From assembly GCA_016464825.1 (NCBI GenBank), contig JAEKNQ010000018.1, positions 1-40,334 on the forward strand: DNA of 40,334 nt. The letters are read 5' to 3'. Made by a program: the position numbers and the translations under genes. Source of the stretch: Candidatus Dormiibacter inghamiae. Lineage in GTDB: Bacteria; Chloroflexota; Dormibacteria; Dormibacterales; Dormibacteraceae. Shown piece after piece: positions 1 through 9,303 of the stretch. Position 1 is the stretch's first letter. Every line of letters begins with the position of its first letter. The notes under the pieces were generated by a model. That model ran no database searches. It was not told where the DNA came from and saw nothing but the letters and a program-made list of their open reading frames with translations.

Positions 1-187
1 GGGGCCCGGCCCTTCGTCGTTACGGATTTTCAAATCCGCTCCTCCTCGTTCCACCCTTTCCTTCGCCTCGACGCCCTGACCGGCGCCCTGGGCGGGCGCC
101 TGCCCCGAGCTACGGCCCAATCGGCCGTTACAGGCAACTAGCACCTGCGGCCGGCCGCAGGCTCGGACCCACCAGCAGGCCCGGCGC
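1..187. other. Window-edge non-coding stretch with a strong palindrome
   Basis: No gene can be supported here. Positions 144-161 form a perfect 18-base palindrome (CCTGCGG, CCGG, CCGCAGG) that could fold into a 7-bp GC hairpin with a four-base loop. It lies about 25 bases past the stop of the leftward YggT-like gene, where a terminator would be expected, but there is no T-run after it on the minus strand, so intrinsic termination is only a possibility. Positions 24-39 hold a second short inverted repeat (CGGATTT and AAATCCG). Confidence 0.4.
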
Positions 188-523
188 TCAGGCCGGAGGT
201 CGGCGGTTGCTGAGGATGGCGACCAAGAGGCCGGCCAGCCAGCCGAGTATGCCGTAGGCCATCATCGCCACCAGCACTATCGGTTCAAAGTGGAAGGGTG
301 GGTCGCCCTGGTCCTGCAGCCACCAGATCAGAAGCTTGAGCGGGTCGAAGGGTAGCAGCAGCGGCCGGGTCACAGCCAGCAGGAGAGTGCTTCCCGGCAG
401 CCCCGTCAAGCCCAGCAGCTCGAGCCCGAAGCGGGCGGCCAGGAGGCTTTGGATGACTGTGCTCAGAGTCCAGGTGAGTCGCTCTGCCCGCTCGTCGTAG
501 GCGTGGTAGCGGCGGCGTGGCAT
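188..523 (-). CDS. Small YggT-like integral membrane protein
   Basis: The 111-residue product has a basic, charged N-terminus (about residues 1-15) and three likely membrane segments at roughly 17-38, 43-60 and 82-104. The segment around residues 51-62 (TRPLLLPFDPLK) followed by a polar stretch and a Leu-rich helix resembles YggT-family proteins, whose role is poorly known. The start lies 17 bases after the stop of the GH15 gene, and a GAGGGGG stretch precedes the ATG, so it is probably the last gene of a malQ-GH15-membrane protein operon. Why a YggT-like protein should travel with glucan enzymes is not apparent. The family call is moderate and the membrane topology fairly secure. Confidence 0.6.
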   Translation of the reverse strand: MPRRRYHAYDERAERLTWTLSTVIQSLLAARFGLELLGLTGLPGSTLLLAVTRPLLLPFDPLKLLIWWLQDQGDPPFHFEPIVLVAMMAYGILGWLAGLLVAILSNRRPPA

Positions 524-540
524 TTCCAGCGCCCCCTCGC

Positions 541-2415
541 TCAGGTGCGGCTGGCCTCCGACAGCCGCACAGCCGCGGCGATGTGCGCCAGGTGAGTGAA
601 AGCCTGGGGGAAGTTGCCGAGCAGCTGACCGCTCTCGGGATCGAACTCCTCGGCAAACAGCCCCAGGTCATTGCCGGCGGCGGTGGCCCGATCGAAGACC
701 TCCCGCGCTTCGGCGAAGCGGCGCTGCCCGGCCAGGCAGTCGACGAGCCAGAACGTGCAGGCGAGAAAGTAGCCCTCCCGGCCGCCCTTCACACCGTCGT
801 TGACCTTGTCGGTCCTGTAGCGCAGGATCAGCCCCTCCTGCTCCAGCTCCGCCCGGATTGCTTCGACGGTGGCCACCATGCGGGGATCGTCGTACGCGCA
901 GTAGCCGACGTTGGGCAGTGTGAGCAGCGCGGCGTCCAGCTGTCGGCTCTTGTACGACTGCACGAAGCAGCCGCGCTTTGAGTCCACGCTGTTGGCGTCG
1001 ATCGATTCCCGCATCTCCTTCAGCGTCTTGCGCCAGCGGTCGAGCGGCGCTTGGCGCATGCACTCGACAGCCAGCTGGAGGCCGCGGTCGACGGCGGCCC
1101 AGCACATGACCTTGGAATGCACGAAGTGCCGGCGGGGCCCCCGCATCTCCCAGATGCCTGAGTCCGGCTCCCGCCAGCGCTCCGCCGCCACGTCGACCAG
1201 CTCGGCCAGAAAGCGCCAGTAGTCATCGTCGGGGGAGTGGCCGCGGCGATGCCAGATCCAGGTCAGCAGCAGTAGCTCCCCGTAGGCGTCCAGCTGCAGC
1301 TGCTCGGAGGCGGCGTTGCCGATCCGAACAGGCCTGGAGCCCCGATAGCCGTCCAACGGCAGCACGATCTCAGTCAGGCGCCGCTCGCCGCCGACGCCGT
1401 ACATGATCTGCAGCTCATGCGCCGAGCCGGCCGAGCTGCGCTGCATGAATCGGCGGAAGCCGTCGGCCTCCTTGTCGCAGCCGATCAGGGCCAGTGAGTG
1501 CACGCTGAGATAGGAGTCGCGGATCCAGCTATAGCGGTAGTCCCAATTGCGCGGGCCGCCGATCTCCTCGGGCAGCGAGGTGGTCGCCGCAGCCGCAATG
1601 GCTCCTGTCGGCGCGTTGGTCAACCCCTTCAGCACGAGCGCGCTGCGCAGCACGGCCGGCCGGTCGGGGCCACCGAAAGTGGCCCGCTTCGTCCACCGCC
1701 GCCACCAGGCAACGGTGCTCTTCAGGTGCTCGTCGATGACATCGGCGGGCACAGGATCCCAGGCGCCACCGTCCAACTCGGTGGGCGGCTTGGCCTGGAT
1801 CACCAGCCTGATCCGTTCCTCGCCGTGGACCGAAACCTGGGCTCGGAGGTCATGGTGATCGCCGAGGGCCAGCTCCACGTCGCTGCTGACCAGCATTCCG
1901 TCGTCGCCGCCGATCACAGCCCAGGTGCGGATGCCGGCTCGGCGGAGCCAGGGCCTCATCTCTCCGTAGTCGAAGCGGGGAACGATTTCGAGGTCGAAGT
2001 CGACCCTGCCCCGGACTCCCTCGATGATGCGGATCAGCTCCATCAGCGGCTGCTCGCGGCCGCCGGTGCGCATTGCGAAGCAGTCGATCACCGTCGCCTC
2101 ACCGCCACCTGTCGTGAAGGTGGTCTTGAGCACCATGGTGTCCGAGACGTACTCGCGGTGGCTGGCGTAGGTCTCGCTGCAGGGAGTGATGGAGCAGTAG
2201 CCGCCGGTCTGCCAGTCGAGCAGGCGGCCGAAGCAGCTGCCGGCGTCGACCCGGCGCAGACAGCACCAGTCGATCGACGCATCGGTGCTGACGAGCGCCG
2301 TCGAGTGGCAGTCGCTGATGAAGGCGTAATCGCCGATGGGCGGATAGACATTGGGCGTCTGCCGGTTGCTCTTCCCGGTCGTTCCCTTGGCATCGACCGG
2401 TGCGTCTTGTTGCAT
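541..2415 (-). CDS. GH15 family glucoamylase/trehalase-like glycoside hydrolase
   Basis: This 624-residue protein has the layout of bacterial GH15 enzymes: an N-terminal beta-sandwich (about residues 20-240) opening with PPIGDYAFISDCHSTALV, then an (alpha/alpha)6 barrel. The barrel carries RNWDYRYSWIRD at 289-300. The two expected catalytic glutamates lie in GIWEMRG (E423, general acid) and LFAEEFD (E589 or E590, general base). Family members hydrolyse alpha-glucosidic bonds in maltodextrins, isomaltose-type glucans or trehalose; the sequence does not decide among them. There is no signal peptide, so it is probably cytoplasmic. It follows malQ by 29 bases on the same strand and faces the treXYZ set, which fits glycogen or trehalose turnover. 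A trehalase role would make this locus both make and degrade trehalose. Confidence 0.9.
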   Translation of the reverse strand: MQQDAPVDAKGTTGKSNRQTPNVYPPIGDYAFISDCHSTALVSTDASIDWCCLRRVDAGSCFGRLLDWQTGGYCSITPCSETYASHREYVSDTMVLKTTFTTGGGEATVIDCFAMRTGGREQPLMELIRIIEGVRGRVDFDLEIVPRFDYGEMRPWLRRAGIRTWAVIGGDDGMLVSSDVELALGDHHDLRAQVSVHGEERIRLVIQAKPPTELDGGAWDPVPADVIDEHLKSTVAWWRRWTKRATFGGPDRPAVLRSALVLKGLTNAPTGAIAAAATTSLPEEIGGPRNWDYRYSWIRDSYLSVHSLALIGCDKEADGFRRFMQRSSAGSAHELQIMYGVGGERRLTEIVLPLDGYRGSRPVRIGNAASEQLQLDAYGELLLLTWIWHRRGHSPDDDYWRFLAELVDVAAERWREPDSGIWEMRGPRRHFVHSKVMCWAAVDRGLQLAVECMRQAPLDRWRKTLKEMRESIDANSVDSKRGCFVQSYKSRQLDAALLTLPNVGYCAYDDPRMVATVEAIRAELEQEGLILRYRTDKVNDGVKGGREGYFLACTFWLVDCLAGQRRFAEAREVFDRATAAGNDLGLFAEEFDPESGQLLGNFPQAFTHLAHIAAAVRLSEASRT

Positions 2416-2444
2416 GTTCCTCTATCTCAACACGTGGCGACCGC

Positions 2445-4289
2445 TCAGCGTGAGTGGTCCAAGTCGCCGAGGCTAAGCGCCCGGGCGACTTGGGCCACGC
2501 CTGTCTGCTCTTGAATCTGCTCCAGGGACAGCGGCAGGGCCAGGCGCCAGTTGGGCCAGTCCGCGTCCCCGCCTGGATGGTTCGGCCGCTCGGCCACGCC
2601 CAGTGCATCCTCCAGCGTGGCGCTCAAGATCTGGGCAGGACTGCGCGCCAGAGCCCTGTGCGCCGGACCTATCACCTCCGCCACTGTCTCCTCGCCGGTC
2701 AAGCCGGCGTGCTCGCGAAGCCGGTCTTTGATCTCCGGATCCGTGTCCACGCCGCCCCAGACGCCGGCCAGCGTGGGGAGGTCGTGAGTGGTGAGCGCCG
2801 CCAGGGCCCGCGCCGGGTAGCTCTCCGGCGGCTGCTCCTCGAACCAGAGCAGGCGGTAGGAAAGGATTTCCCGGCGGCTCAGCTCCTCCCGCGTCCCCGG
2901 CTCCACGGTGCCCAAATCCTCGCCCACCACGAAGGCTCCCGCGCGCTGCGACTCGAGCGCCAGGACGTCGAGCAGGTCACCGAAGGGATAGTGAACGTAG
3001 GCGCCCTGGCTGCCGTCTGAGCCGGCTGGGATCCAGAACAGCCTGAACAGTCCCATCACGTGGTCGAAGCGCAGTCCGGCGCCGTGACGGAAGGCTGCGC
3101 GCACCGTCTGGATGAAGGGCTCATAGCCGGCCTGCCCGAGCCGCCAAGGATGAAAAGGGAGGACACCCCAGTTCTGGCCGGCCGGGTTGAAGGAGTCAGG
3201 TGGGGCGCCGACGGAGACGCCTTCTGCGAAAGCTTCGGGCCAGAGCCAGGTGTCAGCTCCGTCGCCCTGCACGCCGACAGCCATGTCATTGATCAGCCCG
3301 ATCTCGCCGGCGGCTGCCGCCAGCTGCCTGTCCAGCAGCCACTGAAGCCACTCGTGGAACCGCACCCGCCGTCGGTTGGCCTGGGCAAACCGCGCAACCG
3401 CACGCGAGTCAGGCCGGCGCAGCTCCTGGGGCCAGCTCTGCCAGGGCGAGCCGTGCTCCTCGCTCAACACACAGAAGTGGGCGAAGTCGCGCAATCCGGC
3501 GCCCTCCCGCTCGACGTAGCCATCCAACTCGGCGTCGCCAGACCACGTCTCGAAGATGGCGGCCAGCGCTTCCAGCTTGAGCTGGAAGACGCAGTCGCGG
3601 TCGATCAGCCGCGTCTGATTCAGCGCCCGGCCCGCTCTGGCCAAAGGCTCCAGGCGGCCGGCGAGCCGCTCGGCGCCCGGCACCTCCTCGACGCGCAGGT
3701 AGAGAGGGCTGCGGAAGCGCCGGCTGGCTGGGTAGTAGGGGCTCGGCTGCTGAGGCAGAGTCGGCAGCGCGGCGTGCAGCGGGTTGAGCTGGACGCCGCC
3801 GGCGCCGAGGGCGGCCTTCGACCACCGCCCGAGCTGGCGCAGGTCGGCCAGGTCACCCAGGCCCCAGCTGGCGCGCGAACGCAGGGCGTAGAGCTGGACC
3901 GCCCAGGCCCAGGCCCTGGCGCTGGCCGGAGGCCGGCAGGCGCCCGGACTGACGATAAGCCGCTGCCGAGCTCCGTCGGCAAGGCGGCGCAGCTCGTGGT
4001 AGCCGGCGGGCAGGTCAGCCGGCGTCCTGTCTGCGAGGGCCAGCACCGCCCCATCCTCGGTGAGAAGCTCGTGAGCTTCGTTCAGCGCGAGTGATTGGCC
4101 CGGCCGGAGGAACCGAACCGGCTGCGGCGGGGGCTCAGCCGCATCGCCTCCCAAAGCCACCAGGATGCGCTCCAGCGCCGCGGGCTCAGGCTCCTGCCAG
4201 CGGCCTTCCTGGTCGTGATAACCCATGGCCACCCGCCAGGCGCGCGCTCGATCCCGCTGCTCGGCGACAGGTCTGTGGCCGGAGTTCAT
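2445..4289 (-). CDS. malQ: 4-alpha-glucanotransferase (amylomaltase, GH77)
   Basis: MalQ disproportionates maltodextrins by moving alpha-1,4-glucan segments between chains. The 614-residue product has the GH77 landmarks in order: SWGLGDLADL (141-150), SPYYPASRR (183-191), the INDMAVGVQGDGADTWLW stretch (333-350) and DSFNPAGQNWG (365-375). The nucleophile is D409 in GLRFDHVMGL, the acid/base E457 in VVGEDLGTV, and the transition-state stabiliser D503 in TTHDLPTLAG. Length and spacing are normal, so it should be active. It is the first gene of the leftward glucan operon. Divergent from it, 293 bases away, is treX. MalQ would rebuild longer chains from the short maltodextrins left by TreX/TreY/TreZ action. 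The start sits close behind GGGAG, a weak, short-spaced ribosome binding site, so the exact start is less certain. Confidence 0.93.
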   Translation of the reverse strand: MNSGHRPVAEQRDRARAWRVAMGYHDQEGRWQEPEPAALERILVALGGDAAEPPPQPVRFLRPGQSLALNEAHELLTEDGAVLALADRTPADLPAGYHELRRLADGARQRLIVSPGACRPPASARAWAWAVQLYALRSRASWGLGDLADLRQLGRWSKAALGAGGVQLNPLHAALPTLPQQPSPYYPASRRFRSPLYLRVEEVPGAERLAGRLEPLARAGRALNQTRLIDRDCVFQLKLEALAAIFETWSGDAELDGYVEREGAGLRDFAHFCVLSEEHGSPWQSWPQELRRPDSRAVARFAQANRRRVRFHEWLQWLLDRQLAAAAGEIGLINDMAVGVQGDGADTWLWPEAFAEGVSVGAPPDSFNPAGQNWGVLPFHPWRLGQAGYEPFIQTVRAAFRHGAGLRFDHVMGLFRLFWIPAGSDGSQGAYVHYPFGDLLDVLALESQRAGAFVVGEDLGTVEPGTREELSRREILSYRLLWFEEQPPESYPARALAALTTHDLPTLAGVWGGVDTDPEIKDRLREHAGLTGEETVAEVIGPAHRALARSPAQILSATLEDALGVAERPNHPGGDADWPNWRLALPLSLEQIQEQTGVAQVARALSLGDLDHSR

Positions 4290-4582
4290 GACTCCCGCCG
4301 CGCTAGTAGATGGACGTTAGGCCGAAAGGCTGGGTTCATCCCAGCCGGACCTCGGCGCCGGCCAGTGCGAAGTACAAACGGCCGTCCTCCTCAAGAGTTC
4401 GGCACCGAGGGGGGCATCGGTTCAACGCCCACCTGGTGGGGTTTGGAAGGGGAGGCCTGCCTCCCCTTGCCGTTGATCTTGCTGCTCGCTCACTCCCCTG
4501 GACTGTAGCTGCCGCCGAGAGACGAACTTGATCGGCGTGCGACGGTGGATTGAGCGCTGACCGTACCGTTGCGGACGGACAT
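4290..4582. promoter_or_regulatory. Divergent malQ/treX intergenic region
   Basis: This 293-base gap separates the leftward malQ operon from the rightward treX operon and must hold both promoters. I could not identify convincing -35/-10 pairs for either side. The clearest structure is the inverted repeat at 4447-4468, described separately. A TTG codon at 4550 is in frame with treX and is an alternative start that would shorten the gap to 260 bases. Confidence 0.5.
4447..4468. repeat. REP-like inverted repeat, copy 1
   Basis: AAGGGGAGGC at 4447-4456 and GCCTCCCCTT at 4459-4468 are perfect 10-base inverted arms separated by CT. The element lies between two divergent genes, so it is unlikely to be a terminator. 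A closely similar palindrome occurs at 18778-18806, and a degenerate one at about 18697-18720. In all three, a GGTTTG- or TTGGTC-like stretch precedes the AAGGG arm. This suggests a dispersed repeat family. Confidence 0.65.
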
Positions 4583-6688
4583 ATGGAGATCTGGCCCGGA
4601 CAGCCGTACCCGTTGGGGGCGCATTTCGACGGTGTGGGCACCAACTTCTCGATTTTCTCGGAGGTGGCCGAGAAGGTGGAGCTGTGCTTGTTCGACGGAG
4701 CCAGCGGTGAGGAGACTCGCCTGGCTCTGCCCGAGGTCACAGCGCATTGTTGGCACGCCTACGTGCCCAACGTCAGGCCCGGCCATCGCTACGGTTTCCG
4801 CGTGCATGGCCCCTACTCACCTGATCACGGAGTGCGCTGCAATCCCGCCAAGCTCCTCCTCGACCCTTACGCCAAGGCAATCGAGGGTGTCGTGCACTGG
4901 AACGGCACCATCTTCGCCTATGACCAGGGCAACCCCGCTCAGGACCTGGCCTTGGACCCTACCGACAGCGGGCCCTACGTGCCCAAGTCGGTGGTCAGCG
5001 ATCCCTGGTTCAGCTGGGAGGAGGACCGACACCTGCGCATCCCCTGGCACGAGACAGTCATCTACGAGGTGCACGTCAAGGGCTTCACCAAGTTGCATCC
5101 ACAACTTCCGCCCGAACTGCGCGGCACCTACGCCGGACTCGGGACGCCGGAGGCGATCCAGTACCTCCAGAACCTGGGTATCACGGCCGTCGAGCTGCTG
5201 CCCGTGCACCAATTCGTGCACGACAACCGCCTGAACCAGCTCGGGCTGCGCAACTACTGGGGCTACAACTCGATCGGCTACTTCGCGCCCCACAACGAGT
5301 ACAGCTCCAGCGGCCAGAGCGGCCAACAGGTGCAGGAGTTCAAGCAGATGGTGAAGAACCTGCACAGGGCAGGCATCGAGGTGATCCTCGACGTTGTCTA
5401 CAACCACACCGCCGAGGGCAACCACCTGGGTCCGACGCTCTGCTTCCGGGGCATCGACAACGCCGCCTATTACCGGCTCATCGCCGACAACCCGCGCTAC
5501 TGCATGGACTACACGGGCACTGGCAACAGCCTCAACATGCGCCATCCGCACGTGCTGCAGATGATCATGGACAGCCTCCGTTACTGGGTCACCGAGATGC
5601 ACGTCGACGGCTTCCGCTTCGACCTGGCGGCCACCCTGGCGCGCGAGCTGCACGACGTCGACAGGCTGTCGGCCTTCTTCGACCTGGTCCAGCAGGATCC
5701 GATCCTCTCTCAGGTGAAGTTGATAGCGGAGCCCTGGGACGTAGGTGAGGGCGGCTACCAGGTGGGCAACTTCCCTGTGCTCTGGTCGGAATGGAACGGG
5801 AAGTACCGTGACTGCGTGCGCGACTACTGGCGGGGCCAGGCGGCCACGCTGGGCGAGTTCGCCATGCGCTTCACAGGCTCCTCGGACCTCTACCAACTGG
5901 ACGGGCGCCGGCCGTATGCAAGTGTCAACTTCGTCACCTGTCACGACGGCTTCACGCTTGACGACCTCGTGTCCTACAGCTACAAGCACAACGAGGCAAA
6001 CGGCGAGGGCAACCGCGACGGCGAGAGCTACAACCGCTCCTGGAACTGCGGCGAGGAGGGTCCGAGCACCGATCCCGCTGTCAACGCTGTGCGCCAGCGT
6101 CAGAAGCGCAACTTTCTGGCGACCCTCATCTTCTCGCAGGGCGTGCCCATGTTCCTGGGCGGCGACGAGTTCGGCCGCACTCAGGGGGGCAACAACAACG
6201 CCTACTGTCAGGACAACGAGATCAGCTGGTTCGACTGGAGCAAGGTGGATCACGACCTGCTCGCTTTCTGCTCCAAGCTGATCGAGTTTCGCCGGGCGCA
6301 CCCCGTCTTCAGGCGCCGGCGCTGGTTCGCCGGCCGTGAGATCCAAGCCGAGGAGACGAGTGACATCGCCTGGTTCCGACCCGACGGCGGCCGCATGACG
6401 TCCGACGACTGGAATGTGGGCTTTGCCCGCTCGCTGGCCGTCTACCTGAACGGCGACGAGATCGCCAGTCCCGACCTACGCGGCCGCAAGGTGATCGACG
6501 ATTCGTTCTTCCTGCTGTTCAACGCCCACTTCGAGCCCATCCGCTTCTCGCTGCCCCGCGGCTTCGGCCAGCGTTGGAAGCGGGTTCTCGACACGGCTGA
6601 CCCGCTGGTGCGCTACTACCGTGCAGGCGGCCAGGTGCCTGTGCAGGAGCGCTCAGTGGCGGTGTTGATGAGGGTTGACAAGTCCTGA
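4583..6688 (+). CDS. treX: Glycogen debranching enzyme (GH13, isoamylase type)
   Basis: TreX/GlgX removes alpha-1,6 branches from glycogen to give linear maltodextrins for TreY. From the ATG at 4583 the product has 701 residues. It opens with EIWPGQPYPLGA, the normal family start, followed by a CBM48-like domain (about 1-140). The GH13 barrel has the nucleophile D347 in VDGFRFDLA, the acid/base E383 in LIAEPWDVGEGGYQVG and D455 in VTCHDGFTLDDL. An upstream TTG at 4550 would add 11 residues; neither start has a strong ribosome binding site, and I prefer the ATG because homology begins there. The stop overlaps the treY start by four bases. Together with treY and treZ this is the glycogen-to-trehalose pathway; the same protein could be called glgX. 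Confidence 0.92.
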   Translation: MEIWPGQPYPLGAHFDGVGTNFSIFSEVAEKVELCLFDGASGEETRLALPEVTAHCWHAYVPNVRPGHRYGFRVHGPYSPDHGVRCNPAKLLLDPYAKAIEGVVHWNGTIFAYDQGNPAQDLALDPTDSGPYVPKSVVSDPWFSWEEDRHLRIPWHETVIYEVHVKGFTKLHPQLPPELRGTYAGLGTPEAIQYLQNLGITAVELLPVHQFVHDNRLNQLGLRNYWGYNSIGYFAPHNEYSSSGQSGQQVQEFKQMVKNLHRAGIEVILDVVYNHTAEGNHLGPTLCFRGIDNAAYYRLIADNPRYCMDYTGTGNSLNMRHPHVLQMIMDSLRYWVTEMHVDGFRFDLAATLARELHDVDRLSAFFDLVQQDPILSQVKLIAEPWDVGEGGYQVGNFPVLWSEWNGKYRDCVRDYWRGQAATLGEFAMRFTGSSDLYQLDGRRPYASVNFVTCHDGFTLDDLVSYSYKHNEANGEGNRDGESYNRSWNCGEEGPSTDPAVNAVRQRQKRNFLATLIFSQGVPMFLGGDEFGRTQGGNNNAYCQDNEISWFDWSKVDHDLLAFCSKLIEFRRAHPVFRRRRWFAGREIQAEETSDIAWFRPDGGRMTSDDWNVGFARSLAVYLNGDEIASPDLRGRKVIDDSFFLLFNAHFEPIRFSLPRGFGQRWKRVLDTADPLVRYYRAGGQVPVQERSVAVLMRVDKS

Positions 6689-9303
6689 CGCCCCGCTCGA
6701 CCTATCGCATCCAGCTCACACCCGACTTCGGCTTCGACGCTGCGGCCGAGATCGTGCCCTACCTGGCCCGCCTGGCCGTTAGCCACCTCTACTGCTCGCC
6801 CTACCTGCAGGCGCGGGCCGGCAGCCGTGACGGCTACGACGTCGTCGACCACCAGAGCCTGAATCAGGACCTGGGCGGCGAGGCGGCTCACGCCCGCCTC
6901 TGCTCGGCGCTGCGGGAGCACGGCCTGGGCCAGGTGCTGGACCACGTGCCCAACCACATGGCTGTCAACGATCGGCGCAACCGCTGGTGGTGGGACGTGC
7001 TGGAGAACGGACGCTCGAGCCGCTACGCCGCCTACTTCGACCTGTTCTGGGATGCGCCCGAGCGCATGCTGCGGGGTCGGATCCTGCTGCCGGTGCTAGG
7101 TGACCACTATGCCCGGGCGCTGGAATCGGGCCAGCTGCGGCTGGTGCGCCGCGGTTCGCGCGTCAATGTCGCCTACTTTGAGCAGGAGTTCCCGCTCGAT
7201 CCGCGGACCTATGCGCTGGTGCTGCCCGAGGTGCTGACCGGCTTGGGCGCTGAGCTGGCCGCCCTGCCGGACGTGAGGCCAGGCGACCAAGACGGCGCCA
7301 GCTGCCGCCATCGTCTCGCTTCCGCACTGCTGGGACAGCTTGAGCAGCCGGATCTGGCTCTGCTGGTCGACCAGCGCCTCGCCCAGCTGAACGCCGAGGC
7401 GGAGGCTGTCGACGCGCTGCTGGGTCGGCAGCACTACCGGCTGGCCCGCTGGCAGGTGGCCGCCCAAGAGTTGACGTACCGCCGCTTCTTCGATGTGTCA
7501 GAGCTGGCGGCCATCCGCGTCGAAGATCCTGAGGTGTTCGAGCAGACCCACAGGCTGGTCATCGATTGGGTCAACGCAGGTGTCCTCGACGGTTTGCGCA
7601 TCGACCACCCTGACGGCCTGCGCGACCCTAAGGGCTACTTTCAGAAGCTCGCCGCTGAGGCACCTTCGGCCTGGCTCGTGGCCGAGAAGATCCTGGGCCG
7701 ATCAGAGCAGCTGCCAGAGGACTGGCCGGTGGCCGGCACGACAGGCTATGACTTCCTGAACCTCGCCCTAGGCCTCGTCATCGACCCCCAGGGCGAGCCT
7801 GGCCTGAGCGAGGCGTTTCAGCAGTTCACTGGCCTCCGTGAGCCGTACGCCGAGGTGGTCTACAGCCGGAAGCGGCAGGTCATGGAGCAGCTGCTCGGCT
7901 CGGATCTGAACAATCTGCTGCTTCACTTCGAGCGGGTACGCGAGACCGATCGCAGATACCGCGACTACACCAGCCGCGAGCTGAGGGACTGCCTCACCGA
8001 GCTGATCGCCTGCCTGCCGGTGTACCGCACCTATGTGCGGCCGCAAACCGAGGAGCCACCTTCCCTGGCTGACGGAGCAGTCATCGAAGCGGCAGTGGCG
8101 GCAGTGCGACAGCGAAGGCCTGAGCTGGCGCCTGAGCTCCTGGGATTCTTGGGCCGGCTCATCCTCAAAGAAGAGACGCTCAGCGAGGAAGCGGTCGAGC
8201 TGATCGCGCGCTTTCAGCAGACCTCCAGCCCGGTCACCGCGAAGGGCGTGGAGGACACGAGCTTCTATGTCTACAACCGGCTTGTGGCCCTCAACGAGGT
8301 GGGCGGCGATCCCGGCTGGTTCGGCGTTTCTCCGGCCGCCTTTCACGCCGCCTGCGTCCATCGCGCTGAGCGTTGGCCGGCGGCCATGCTTTCGACCAGC
8401 ACTCACGACACCAAGCGGTCGGAGGACGTGCGAGCCCGGCTGGCGCTGCTTTCGGAGCTGCCACTGATCTGGTCCGCTGCCACGGCTCGCTGGTCGGAGC
8501 TCAACGAGCGGCAGCTCAGCCCGGACGGCCCTGACAGGTCGGCCGAGTACCTGCTCTACCAGACGCTGGTCGGCGCCTGGCCGCTGGGCCCTGACCGAGC
8601 CGTGGAGTACATGGTCAAGGCGGCCCGCGAGGCCAAGACCGAGACCTCCTGGATCGCTAACAACCATGGCTACGAGGCCGCGCTGGAGCGCTTCGTCAGG
8701 GGCGTCCTGGCTGATCCGGAGTTCCTGGCCGAGCTGGAGGATTTTGTACAGCCTCTGATCGTGCCCGGCCGGATCAACTCACTGGCCCAAAAGCTGCTCT
8801 GTCTGACAGCGCCGGGAGTGCCTGACTGCTATCAAGGCTGCGAGCTCTGGGATCTGAGCCTGGTGGACCCTGACAACCGTCGTCCAGTGGACTTCGCCAA
8901 GCGGGCTCGGCTACTGGACGAACTGGATGCGATGGGCGACGGCGCGGCAAGCGTGTGGCACGAAAGGGAGGATTCGGGCTTGGCCAAGCTGCTGGTCGTG
9001 ACGCGAGCGCTCCGCCTACGCGAGCGGCAACCAGACATCTTCGCAGCCGGCTACGAGCCGGTGGCGGTCGAGGGTCCCAAAGCGGATCACGCTATCGCTT
9101 TCAAGCGCGGCGACGGTGCAGTCACCGTGATCCCCAGGCTGGTCTGGGGGCTGGCTGGAGATTGGGGGACGGCCACAGCCGCCGCGCTACCCAAGGGCTG
9201 CTGGCGCGATCTGTTCAGCGGTGCCAAACACGCTGGCGGGCTGGTGGCGCTGAAGGAGCTGCTCGGCGCGTTTCCGGTGGCCCTGCTGGAGCGCATCGGC
9301 TGA
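6685..9303 (+). CDS. treY: Maltooligosyl trehalose synthase, probable CTG start
   Basis: TreY isomerises the reducing-end glucose of maltodextrins to give maltooligosyl-trehalose. GH13 landmarks include PYLARLAVSHLYCSPYLQ and DGYDVVDHQ near the N-terminus. The catalytic residues are D307 in GLRIDHPDGLRDPKGY, E334 in WLVAEKILG and D575 in STHDTKRSEDVRAR. The family N-terminus (TPRSTYRIQLTPDFGFD) is encoded from 6688, but this frame has a TGA at 6676-6678 and no ATG, GTG or TTG before it. The only candidate is CTG at 6685, overlapping the treX stop as CTGA, with GAGGG ten bases upstream. Starting at the next GTG (6754) would remove 23 conserved residues including the first barrel strand. The product from CTG is 872 residues. 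The function is secure and the CTG start likely. Confidence 0.88.
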   Translation: MTPRSTYRIQLTPDFGFDAAAEIVPYLARLAVSHLYCSPYLQARAGSRDGYDVVDHQSLNQDLGGEAAHARLCSALREHGLGQVLDHVPNHMAVNDRRNRWWWDVLENGRSSRYAAYFDLFWDAPERMLRGRILLPVLGDHYARALESGQLRLVRRGSRVNVAYFEQEFPLDPRTYALVLPEVLTGLGAELAALPDVRPGDQDGASCRHRLASALLGQLEQPDLALLVDQRLAQLNAEAEAVDALLGRQHYRLARWQVAAQELTYRRFFDVSELAAIRVEDPEVFEQTHRLVIDWVNAGVLDGLRIDHPDGLRDPKGYFQKLAAEAPSAWLVAEKILGRSEQLPEDWPVAGTTGYDFLNLALGLVIDPQGEPGLSEAFQQFTGLREPYAEVVYSRKRQVMEQLLGSDLNNLLLHFERVRETDRRYRDYTSRELRDCLTELIACLPVYRTYVRPQTEEPPSLADGAVIEAAVAAVRQRRPELAPELLGFLGRLILKEETLSEEAVELIARFQQTSSPVTAKGVEDTSFYVYNRLVALNEVGGDPGWFGVSPAAFHAACVHRAERWPAAMLSTSTHDTKRSEDVRARLALLSELPLIWSAATARWSELNERQLSPDGPDRSAEYLLYQTLVGAWPLGPDRAVEYMVKAAREAKTETSWIANNHGYEAALERFVRGVLADPEFLAELEDFVQPLIVPGRINSLAQKLLCLTAPGVPDCYQGCELWDLSLVDPDNRRPVDFAKRARLLDELDAMGDGAASVWHEREDSGLAKLLVVTRALRLRERQPDIFAAGYEPVAVEGPKADHAIAFKRGDGAVTVIPRLVWGLAGDWGTATAAALPKGCWRDLFSGAKHAGGLVALKELLGAFPVALLERIG

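Noticed and set aside
10..60. Possible serine tRNA piece on the minus strand (a TTGAAA-loop hairpin like an anticodon arm)
   Set aside because: The loop has the wrong size, no D-arm GG pattern or acceptor stem can be laid out around it, and the expected 3' half would lie outside the window.
8955..9299. treZ beginning at an ATG inside treY (8955)
   Set aside because: The extra 115 residues are low-complexity Arg/Gly-rich out-of-frame translation of treY; TreZ homology starts only after 9300.
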